DNA of 5,037 bases, from assembly GCA_013139435.1 (NCBI GenBank), contig WTAW01000417.1:1-5037 (forward strand). The letters run 5' to 3'. The position numbers and the translations under genes were made by a program. Source of the stretch: Candidatus Aminicenantota bacterium. GTDB lineage: Bacteria > Acidobacteriota > Aminicenantia > Aminicenantales > Aminicenantaceae. Positions 1 through 5,037 of this stretch are shown piece by piece; within the stretch, counting starts at the first letter, position 1; each line of letters opens with the position of its first letter. The notes under the pieces are model-generated. The model was not told the origin of the DNA and did no database searches. It was given only the letters and a program-made list of their open reading frames with translations.

Positions 1-151
1 TTTCCACCACTGTTTTCAGCCGGAGGGAACCTCCGGAGGCTTCCAGGTACACACGTTGTCCTGCGAAAGGGTCCCGATCCACATACAAAAAGCGGTGTCT
101 TATTTCATCCAGTAATTCTGGGGAAAACATGCCTTTTTGCGCTTCAGCCAT
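1..151 (-). CDS. Class V aminotransferase-like PLP enzyme (N-terminal fragment, cut by window edge)
   Basis: Only the first 50 residues are present; the gene continues beyond the left edge. The start is the ATG at 151-149, with AAGGAG (complement of 161-166) a suitable distance upstream. An in-frame ATG at residue 8 has no comparable site. The visible stretch, residues 22-50, contains YVDRDPF, then RVYLEASGGSLRLKTVVE. This matches the opening of class V PLP enzymes (SufS, isopenicillin-N epimerase and relatives), where a 'YLD/ENAxGS' strand is followed by the first helix. The PLP lysine and all substrate-specific residues lie outside the window, so the reaction (cysteine desulfurase, lyase, epimerase or transaminase) cannot be decided. 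It is divergent from the aminotransferase gene at 337. No break is visible in the part seen. Confidence 0.75.
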   Translation of the reverse strand, partial: MAEAQKGMFSPELLDEIRHRFLYVDRDPFAGQRVYLEASGGSLRLKTVVE

Positions 152-210
152 TATTTCGCTCCTTATGTCAAGAAAAAGCTTTAATTCTTAACTTACAATC
201 TGTCTCCATT

Positions 211-239
211 ATTCTACAGAAACTTTATAATTAATGCAA
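211..239 (-). promoter_or_regulatory. Candidate sigma70-like promoter for the leftward class V enzyme gene
   Basis: Read on the minus strand, TTGCAT (239-234) is followed by a 17-bp AT-rich spacer and TAGAAT (216-211). The -10 box matches TATAAT at 5 of 6 positions and the -35 box matches TTGACA at 3 of 6. Transcription would begin near 205 and leave a leader of about 50 nt before the ATG at 151. Spacing and position fit, but the -35 box is weak and AT-rich DNA yields such matches by chance. Confidence 0.4.
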
Positions 240-266
240 AAATGGTCTTTCGTATTGATAAATGCC

Positions 267-296
267 TTTACAAGCACAACGGAAAGTTGATATTAT
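267..296 (+). promoter_or_regulatory. Sigma70-like promoter for the aminotransferase (possibly also AOR)
   Basis: TTTACA (267-272, 5 of 6 to TTGACA), an 18-bp spacer and TATTAT (291-296, 5 of 6 to TATAAT). The bases just before the -10 are TGA (288-290), an extended -10 element. Transcription would start near 303, giving a leader of about 34 nt that ends in the AGGAG ribosome binding site. This is the best promoter match in the window and it is correctly placed for the gene starting at 337. Confidence 0.6.
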
Positions 297-320
297 CTTA
301 CGCTAGAAATATAACCTGGA

Positions 321-325
321 AGGAG
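321..325 (+). promoter_or_regulatory. Ribosome binding site that decides the aminotransferase start
   Basis: AGGAG lies 11 nt before the ATG at 337. The reading frame is open back to a GTG at 325, but that GTG begins with the last base of this AGGAG and has no ribosome binding site of its own. The ATG at 337 is therefore the start, and the four extra residues of the longer reading (MQYT) should be dropped. Confidence 0.75.
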
Positions 326-336
326 TGCAATACACG

Positions 337-1452
337 ATGAAAAATACGCTTGACGGAATAGAAGAGATCCTATTGATGGGGCCAGGCCCCTCTTGTATCC
401 ATGACTCGGTTTATGAAGCCCTGAGTCTTAAAATATTGGGGCATATGGACTCTTATTTCATCAAGATCATGGATGATGTGAAAGAGCTGCTCCAGACAGT
501 TATGAAGACTCAGAACAATATGACCATTCCCATCTCGGGGACTGGATCTTCGGGAATGGAAACCTGTTTTGTGAATCTTATCGAGAGAGGGGATCCTGTC
601 CTTATCCTGATCAACGGAGTTTTCGGGAAAAGGATGCAGGATGTGGCCTCTCGTTTAGGGGCAGATGTGGATGTCCTTGAGTTCGAATGGGGAACACCCG
701 TTGTACCTGAAAAAGTCAGAGAGCAATTGAGCGCAAAGGACTACAAGATCATAGCTCTGGTCCACGCAGAGACCTCAACGGGCGTGAGAAATCCTGCTCA
801 GGAAATAGGAGAACTGCTTAAGGGTACAGATTCCCTCTTTTTACTGGATACAGTGACGAGTCTTGGGGGAATGAAGGTTGCCACGGACGATTGGGGTGTG
901 GATGCTCTTTACAGCGGGACTCAAAAGTGCCTTTCCTGTCCACCAGGTCTGGCGCCTGTGTCTTTCAGTGAAAATGCGTTAGAGGTTATCCTCAACCGGA
1001 AGACAAAAGTGCCCAATTGGTATCTGGATGTGTCTATGCTGACAAAGTACTGGGAGGGTCAGTCAAGGGTTTACCATCATACAGCACCCATCAATATGAT
1101 CTATGGATTGTACCAAGCGCTCTATCTCATCGTGGAAGAGGGGCTGGAGAGTGTTTTTGAGCGACACTACAGATATCATAAATTGTTGGTGGAGGGTCTT
1201 GAAGAACTGGGGATAAAAATGCTCGTCGATCCTGAGTACCGGCTCCCCATGTTGAACTCCATCCATATTCCAGATGGTGCCAATGATGGAGAAGTTCGGG
1301 GGAAACTGCGGTCAGATCACAAGATCGAGATCGGTGCGGGATTGGGTCCTCTCGCTGGCAAGATTTGGCGGATCGGATTGATGGGCCATACTGCCAGAGA
1401 GGAGAATGTGCATCGTTTCCTCGAAGCTTTAAAAGCTGTGTTAGAACGATAG
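337..1452 (+). CDS. Alanine-glyoxylate / serine-pyruvate type aminotransferase (class V, PLP)
   Basis: Complete at 371 residues, the usual length for the family. It is a cytosolic PLP enzyme expected to move an amino group from alanine or serine to glyoxylate or pyruvate. Motifs in order: LLMGPGPS near residues 12-19 (conserved N-terminal substrate loop); SGTGSSGME 67-75 (cofactor phosphate region); HAETSTG 143-149; LLDTVTSLGG 169-178, whose Asp171 should contact the pyridine nitrogen; SGTQKCLSCPPG 193-204, with Lys197 as the Schiff-base lysine; HHTAPI 247-252; and KIWRIGLMG 342-350, where Arg345 is placed to bind the substrate carboxylate. All key residues are intact. The fold and subfamily are clear. 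The in vivo donor and acceptor are not: related enzymes also use 2-aminoethylphosphonate or other amines. The AOR gene follows after 109 bp on the same strand and could share the transcript. Confidence 0.93.
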   Translation: MKNTLDGIEEILLMGPGPSCIHDSVYEALSLKILGHMDSYFIKIMDDVKELLQTVMKTQNNMTIPISGTGSSGMETCFVNLIERGDPVLILINGVFGKRMQDVASRLGADVDVLEFEWGTPVVPEKVREQLSAKDYKIIALVHAETSTGVRNPAQEIGELLKGTDSLFLLDTVTSLGGMKVATDDWGVDALYSGTQKCLSCPPGLAPVSFSENALEVILNRKTKVPNWYLDVSMLTKYWEGQSRVYHHTAPINMIYGLYQALYLIVEEGLESVFERHYRYHKLLVEGLEELGIKMLVDPEYRLPMLNSIHIPDGANDGEVRGKLRSDHKIEIGAGLGPLAGKIWRIGLMGHTAREENVHRFLEALKAVLER

Positions 1453-1548
1453 AAACAAACATTGATTTTTCCTATCTGTTGAATTAGGCTGAATTATTCG
1501 GATTAGTATTTTGTCATTCTCTAAGCCCTCGAAAAGGTGCTTATTGAG

Positions 1549-1554
1549 AGGAGG
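1549..1554 (+). promoter_or_regulatory. Strong ribosome binding site that decides the AOR start
   Basis: A perfect AGGAGG sits 7 nt before the ATG at 1562. The frame stays open upstream to a TTG at 1511, which would add 17 residues (basic and unlike AOR N-termini). That stretch would translate through this site and has no Shine-Dalgarno sequence of its own, so the ATG at 1562 is preferred. It also places the family-typical GYHGKILKINL at residues 4-14. Confidence 0.85.
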
Positions 1555-1561
1555 ACTAAAA

Positions 1562-3448
1562 ATGGCAGCTGGATACCACGGCAAGATATTAAAAATCAAC
1601 CTCAATGATTTGACCTATGAGGTCGAAGAAAAGGACGAATACTTCTACAGGACTTTTATGGGAGGTAGTGCCATGGCCTCTTTTTTCTTGTTGACGGAGA
1701 TGGAGAGCGGTGTTGACCCCTTAGGTCCTGATAATATCTTTGTGATCACCACATCAGTGCTAACAGGGGCTGCATTGCCTGGGGCGAATCGATTTACGCT
1801 GGCCGCTAAATCTCCTTTGAGTGAGGGATTCGGTGAGGCTGAAGCCGGAGGATTTTTCTCTGTGGAGTTTAAAAAAGCAGGATTCGATGCAGCTGTGATC
1901 AAGGGCAAAGCCCCCAAACCGGTCTATCTCTGGATATCAGATGGGAAAGTGGAGTTCAAGGATGCCTCTGACCTCTGGGGCAAGGATTCGGGTTATGCCC
2001 AGCACAAGATCCGTGAGGAGTTGGGTGATGACAAGATCCAGACAATAACCATCGGGCAAGGAGGGGAAAATCAGGTCCGCTATGCCTGTGTTGTGCATGA
2101 TCTCAGGCACACGGCCGGCAGATCTGGTATGGGTGCTGTTATGGGGTCGAAAAACATCAAAGCTGTAGCCGTGAGGGGAAAATTACCCATCGAGCTTCAT
2201 GACAAGGAGAAAGTGAGGAAACTTTCTGCCTTTTTCGCAAAGAACAGGAAAGATCACTCCGTGTGTGAGATATTGAGCTATGGGGGCACCTTGGCCTGGG
2301 ATATGGAGGACCTCGATTCTGACGGTGTTTTGCCAACAAAAAACTTCCAGGGCGGAGCCTTTGATAAGGTGGAAGATGTCACCTTCGAGAAGCTCAAAGA
2401 CACAGTTTTTGATGGACAGTACACGTGTTTTGCCTGTCCTGTGAGGTGCAAGCCCATCGCCGCAGGAGGGAAATATGATATCGATCCTGTCTACGGAGGT
2501 CCCCAGTATGAAACCTCCGGAGCATTCGGGCCGAATATGCTTGTGAATGATATCGAAGTGATCGCTAAGGCCAGTGAGCTGTGTAATAAGTACACACTTG
2601 ATTCTATCGATTGCGGGATGACCATCGCCTTTGCTATGGAGTGTTATGAGAATGGACTCCTCACAAAAGAAGATACCGATGGGATCGACCTGCGTTTCGG
2701 GAACGGAGACGCGGCACTGACAATGATCGAAAAGATCGCCTTCAAAGAGGGGTTCGGCGCACTTCTAGCTGAAGGCAGCTATCGGGTTGCCAAGACCTTG
2801 GGAAACGGGGCAGAACGTTTTGTCTGCGCTGTGAAAAAACAGAGTTTTGCTATGCACGAGCCTCGAGGAAAGAATAACATCGCCTTTGCTTTTGCTCTTT
2901 CACCCACCGGAGCCGACCATATTGAAGCGGCCCATGATATGCCTTTTGAGGAGGGGAGATGGGCCGTTCCTGACCTCTATCCCATCGGTATTCTGAAGGG
3001 GGTTCCTCCGCGGGATTTGACCCCATACAAGGCGCGCTGGTTTGTCTATAATCAACACATCTATTCCGTGCTCAACTCGCTGTGTCTCTGTTTCTTTACG
3101 GCAGGTCCTGCAAGGCTCTTCCGTTTGAATCATATGGTTGATATGGTCAATGCGGCCACAGGTTGGGAGACAAGCCTATTTGAGTTGATGAAACTCGGGG
3201 AAAGAACGACAACTCTGGCCCGTGTGTATAACACGCAGGAGGGATTTGACCGCAAGGATGATGCCCTGCCGGAGAGACTTTTTGAACCCCTGACCACAGG
3301 TTCTCTGACCGGTATGAAACTGGACAAAGAGGAGTTCGAGAAGGCCTTGGATTACTACTATGAGATGATGGGCTGGGATGTGGCGACTGGAATCCCCCGA
3401 GAAATGAAGCTCTACGAACTCAACATCGCTGACCTTTCTCAGTTCTGA
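1562..3448 (+). CDS. aor: Tungsten-type aldehyde:ferredoxin oxidoreductase (AOR family)
   Basis: Complete at 628 residues, the normal length for the family. AOR enzymes are cytoplasmic, bind a tungsto-bispterin and one [4Fe-4S] cluster, and oxidise aldehydes to carboxylic acids with ferredoxin as acceptor; some run in reverse. The N-terminal AFOR domain (about 1-205) has GYHGKILKINL, the PGANRFTLAAKSPL segment (Arg77 is probably the arginine lying between pterin and cluster), and HTAGRSGMGAVMGSKNIKA near 183-201. The helical domains follow. Cluster ligands are Cys289, Cys292 and Cys296 (CFACPVRC, CX2CX3C), with Cys510 as the fourth. YETSG (316-320) holds the conserved active-site-side glutamate, Glu317, and MHEPRG (431-436) is also family-typical. 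The usual D-x-x-G-L-C around the fourth cysteine reads N505-S-L-C-L-C510, a departure from the hyperthermophile enzyme. The substrate is unknown, and other AOR-family roles cannot be excluded. The upstream aminotransferase suggests amino-acid or amine catabolism. Confidence 0.93.
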   Translation: MAAGYHGKILKINLNDLTYEVEEKDEYFYRTFMGGSAMASFFLLTEMESGVDPLGPDNIFVITTSVLTGAALPGANRFTLAAKSPLSEGFGEAEAGGFFSVEFKKAGFDAAVIKGKAPKPVYLWISDGKVEFKDASDLWGKDSGYAQHKIREELGDDKIQTITIGQGGENQVRYACVVHDLRHTAGRSGMGAVMGSKNIKAVAVRGKLPIELHDKEKVRKLSAFFAKNRKDHSVCEILSYGGTLAWDMEDLDSDGVLPTKNFQGGAFDKVEDVTFEKLKDTVFDGQYTCFACPVRCKPIAAGGKYDIDPVYGGPQYETSGAFGPNMLVNDIEVIAKASELCNKYTLDSIDCGMTIAFAMECYENGLLTKEDTDGIDLRFGNGDAALTMIEKIAFKEGFGALLAEGSYRVAKTLGNGAERFVCAVKKQSFAMHEPRGKNNIAFAFALSPTGADHIEAAHDMPFEEGRWAVPDLYPIGILKGVPPRDLTPYKARWFVYNQHIYSVLNSLCLCFFTAGPARLFRLNHMVDMVNAATGWETSLFELMKLGERTTTLARVYNTQEGFDRKDDALPERLFEPLTTGSLTGMKLDKEEFEKALDYYYEMMGWDVATGIPREMKLYELNIADLSQF

Positions 3449-3487
3449 AAATCACAGCTTCAACTTAAAGAAAACAGACACCATTTC

Positions 3488-4765
3488 TCAGATTTCAACG
3501 ATTTCGTCGCTGAATTTCAAAATTTCGATATTTTTTAGGGAATCCTCTCCGTCACGGCCTGGATTTTTATCACTAACTTTGGAGTCTCCGTTGTGGATCT
3601 TGATGACATACTCTGATCGGGGGCCTGAAAACACAGCCGTGTCTTTTCCGCCGCCGCCTTCGAGCGTGTCGTTTCCTGCGCCTCCGATCAAGATGTTATC
3701 GCCATCGTTTCCCGTCAACACATTGTCATAGGCATTTCCTGTCAGATTGGCATTGTTGGTTCCTGTTAACGTCACGTTCACCAGATGCTGTGATTTGTAG
3801 GTATAGACCAGCGATTCATCAAATGTTAAGGAAAAAGTCCCTTCAAAGTACTCGGGTAATTCCGGCGTATACGTCAGAAAAGGAGAGAAAAACTTCTGCA
3901 TCAAAGCGTACCCGGCCAGGTCGTGCTCTTTCATCCTTGCGCGACTGGCAGCAAAATATCGGCCAAAATGTGACTGTCCTTCCGGCACATCTTCCTGGGT
4001 GATGTCTCTACCTTCGTAAAGTTTCGGTCTCACTGTCCATAGATCGTAGTAGTTATCGATGAGGACACCCACATACTCATTGGGATGTTCATCGGGTTCG
4101 TCATCAGGCCATCCCCGCCATCCCTTTTTTTCTGCCGCGTCATTGGCCTTTCGCATCTCTGCGATCATTTCTGGAAGGACTTGTTTTACGCCATTGTCAT
4201 GGACGAGATGCCAGATCTCCTCAAAGGAAGCATCCCGCGTGATATGGTTCATGTAATCTTCGTCTCCCTCAGCGGGATTCTCATTAGCCCTTAGGTCCTG
4301 CATGCTCAGATCCGTAGCACCTCTAAGAGGGCCTCGAAACGCTTTGCGAAGGTCAGGCTCAGTGTTAAAAAAGACCATCGTTGCCTTTCGGTCTGCCATA
4401 GCATTGGCGATTGCGGACTTGTCGTTTCCATACTCAGACCCTGAAGAATCCGTCAGGATAAACTCAAGGACATTCCTGCCTTTTTTAATCTGGTCATCGG
4501 TCCATCCGTCCTGGGCAAGGATATGGATCGGCTTTCCATTAGGTGCATAGATCTTGGTGTATTTAACGAACACATCCCTGAACACCTGGGGTACATTCTC
4601 GGGCAGAGTGACTATGCCATTTGGGGATTGAGATATGTCGATGTCGGGTAAGGTGACTCTCTCGGATTGTGCAGCTTCAGCCTCCTGGGCTTCGCTATTT
4701 TGTTTTCCGCATGAGACAAATACACATAATCCAAAAATTAAAAAAACTACAGTCCATCTCTTCAT
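3488..4765 (-). CDS. Lipoprotein with putative zincin-like region and C-terminal RTX calcium-binding repeats
   Basis: Complete at 425 residues. The ATG at 4765-4763 is preceded by AGGAGG (complement of 4770-4775), 4 nt away. Residues 1-19 are a lipoprotein signal: MKRW, a hydrophobic core VVFLIFGLCVFVS, then Cys19. Phe at -3 is not ideal, but -1 is Ser. Residue +2 is Gly, so by enteric Lol rules the protein would go to the outer membrane. A Glu/Ala/Gln-rich linker (22-36) follows. The globular part, about 55-330, I cannot assign to a named family. It contains FEEIWHLVHDNG (181-192), which resembles a zinc-protease HExxH helix with Glu at the first His position, and PNEYVGVLIDNYYDLW (228-243), resembling the second-helix 'EYF' element of such proteases. 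Residues 333-376 are RTX repeats, and 377-425 are a typical RTX cap (VFSGPRSEY, NIEILKFSDEIVEI). An envelope-bound, calcium-dependent protein is inferred; peptidase activity is speculative. It is convergent with the AOR gene, 39 bp apart. Confidence 0.85.
   Translation of the reverse strand: MKRWTVVFLIFGLCVFVSCGKQNSEAQEAEAAQSERVTLPDIDISQSPNGIVTLPENVPQVFRDVFVKYTKIYAPNGKPIHILAQDGWTDDQIKKGRNVLEFILTDSSGSEYGNDKSAIANAMADRKATMVFFNTEPDLRKAFRGPLRGATDLSMQDLRANENPAEGDEDYMNHITRDASFEEIWHLVHDNGVKQVLPEMIAEMRKANDAAEKKGWRGWPDDEPDEHPNEYVGVLIDNYYDLWTVRPKLYEGRDITQEDVPEGQSHFGRYFAASRARMKEHDLAGYALMQKFFSPFLTYTPELPEYFEGTFSLTFDESLVYTYKSQHLVNVTLTGTNNANLTGNAYDNVLTGNDGDNILIGGAGNDTLEGGGGKDTAVFSGPRSEYVIKIHNGDSKVSDKNPGRDGEDSLKNIEILKFSDEIVEI
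3638..3769 (-). repeat. RTX nonapeptide-type repeats in the lipoprotein tail
   Basis: This encodes residues 333-376. It holds about five tandem units: LTGTNNAN, LTGNAYDNV, LTGNDGDNI, LIGGAGNDT and LEGGGGKDT. The last three fit the GGxGxDxUx calcium-binding consensus well and the first two are degenerate. Repeats of this kind form a parallel beta-roll that folds on binding calcium. Here the array is short and followed by a cap of about 50 residues. Confidence 0.85.
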
Positions 4766-4846
4766 GATTCCTCCTTTTATCCTGAATTATCCAGGTTTAT
4801 TGTTCTTGGTGGAACTCTAATCTTATCATTACGGATTTGGAAATGC

Positions 4847-4884
4847 CATAATTATGTGATGGATTCTTGCATTTTATGCTGCAA
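4847..4884. promoter_or_regulatory. Palindrome and nested inverted repeats in divergent spacer (candidate operator)
   Basis: CATAATTATG at 4847-4856 is a perfect 10-bp palindrome. Eleven bases on, 4867-4884 holds two nested dyads: TTGCA (4867-4871) with TGCAA (4880-4884), and GCAT (4869-4872) with ATGC (4876-4879). The second element overlaps the -35 box of the candidate rightward promoter, as a repressor site would. Short dyads are frequent in AT-rich DNA, so binding is only a possibility. Confidence 0.25.
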
Positions 4885-4896
4885 TACTTTTATGAT
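4867..4896 (+). promoter_or_regulatory. Candidate sigma70-like promoter for the Tat-signal gene
   Basis: TTGCAT (4867-4872), an 18-bp spacer and TATGAT (4891-4896, 5 of 6 to TATAAT). The -35 matches TTGACA at only 3 of 6. Transcription would begin near 4903 and leave a leader of about 30 nt up to the ATG at 4934. The hexamer TTGCAT is the same as in the leftward candidate promoter at 211-239. No convincing promoter was found for the lipoprotein gene on the other strand of this spacer. Confidence 0.4.
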
Positions 4897-4933
4897 GGGA
4901 TGAACGATATCTTGGAAAGAAAGGAGGATTTAG

Positions 4934-5037
4934 ATGAGTGATCCGATAAAGCAACAAAATCAAACAGGCACTGCCATCTCAAGGCGAAAATTCCTCGATT
5001 ATGCAGCCTCATCAGCTGCCGCCTTCGCTATTGTTCC
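4934..5037 (+). CDS. Tat-exported protein, N-terminal fragment (possibly Gfo/Idh/MocA oxidoreductase)
   Basis: The first 34 codons are present and the gene runs off the right edge. AAGGAGG (4921-4927) lies 6 nt before the ATG at 4934. Residues 16-21, SRRKFL, match the twin-arginine consensus (S/T)RRxFLK and are followed by a mild hydrophobic stretch, DYAASSAAAFAIVP. This is a Tat signal, used to export proteins folded with their cofactor. The exact ending, AAAFAIVP, is much like the leader of secreted Gfo/Idh/MocA NAD(P)-dependent oxidoreductases, where '(T/A)IVPRHVLGG' commonly follows, but no catalytic residue is inside the window. Any other Tat substrate remains possible. It is divergent from the lipoprotein gene across a 168-bp spacer. 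Confidence 0.7.
   Translation, partial: MSDPIKQQNQTGTAISRRKFLDYAASSAAAFAIV

Noticed and set aside
30..39. Perfect 10-bp palindrome CCTCCGGAGG
   Set aside because: It lies inside the coding sequence of the left-edge gene, over conserved residues (ASGGS region), and no T-run follows, so it is explained by codon choice.
1127..1462. Open frame of 111 codons on the minus strand inside and beyond the 3' end of the aminotransferase gene
   Set aside because: It lies almost wholly antisense to a well-conserved gene, has a composition without recognisable motifs (Pro/Arg/His-rich), and shows no convincing ribosome binding site. Treated as a shadow frame.
1479..1509. Promoter directly upstream of the AOR gene (TTGAAT with TAGTAT)
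   Set aside because: The spacing is 19 bp and the -10 matches only 4 of 6, so it is no better than chance in AT-rich DNA. Readthrough from the aminotransferase promoter is as plausible.
3449..3487. Possible bidirectional terminator between the convergent AOR and lipoprotein genes
   Set aside because: Only 39 bp, with no stable GC-rich stem followed by T residues on either strand. The short dyad TCAG-TT-CTGA at the AOR stop is too weak. Termination here must be by another mechanism or lie beyond the gene ends.
4059..4550. Several plus-strand open frames of 65-82 codons opposite the lipoprotein gene
   Set aside because: They overlap each other in different frames, are rich in Ser/Pro/Arg with no motif, and oppose a gene with a signal peptide and RTX repeats. 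Shadow frames.
4817..4856. Sigma54 or sigma70 promoter for the lipoprotein gene on the minus strand
   Set aside because: TGGCAT is present near 4841-4847 on the minus strand, but no TTGC follows at the -12 distance, and the TAAGAT further on lacks a usable -35. No promoter can be supported.

Overview
The window reads as ordinary bacterial chromosome from a Gram-negative organism with at least a partly anaerobic metabolism. The evidence is a tungsten-type aldehyde:ferredoxin oxidoreductase (AOR), a lipoprotein with a lipobox and C-terminal RTX (calcium-binding) repeats, a Tat-exported protein, and strong AGGAGG-type ribosome binding sites before every gene. Coding DNA is of moderate GC and the spacers are AT-rich. 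Lineage cannot be fixed from this much sequence. A sulfate reducer or syntroph of the Desulfobacterota type, or an uncultivated anaerobe of another phylum, would fit equally well.

Layout: (1) 1-151, minus strand: the first 50 codons of a class V (SufS/isopenicillin-N-epimerase-like) PLP enzyme that runs off the left edge. (2) 152-336: AT-rich divergent spacer with a good sigma70-like promoter facing right and a weaker one facing left. (3) 337-1452, plus: complete alanine-glyoxylate / serine-pyruvate type aminotransferase. (4) 1562-3448, plus: complete AOR, 109 bp downstream on the same strand and possibly cotranscribed. (5) 3488-4765, minus, convergent with the AOR: a 425-residue lipoprotein with a putative zincin-like middle region and an RTX tail. 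(6) 4766-4933: second divergent spacer, with a candidate promoter and nested inverted repeats. (7) 4934-5037, plus: start of a Tat-signal protein, perhaps a Gfo/Idh/MocA oxidoreductase, cut by the right edge.

The left half suggests a small catabolic unit. A PLP transaminase makes an oxo-acid or aldehyde, and a ferredoxin-linked AOR oxidises an aldehyde made directly or after decarboxylation. The substrate is not visible in the sequence. The right half concerns the cell envelope and appears to be a separate transcriptional unit or units. I see no RNA gene, mobile element, CRISPR array or clear intrinsic terminator. The oddest object is the RTX lipoprotein, which combines a Sec/lipobox N-terminus with a tail type usually found on type I secreted proteins, and which carries a zincin-like EExxH motif in place of HExxH.
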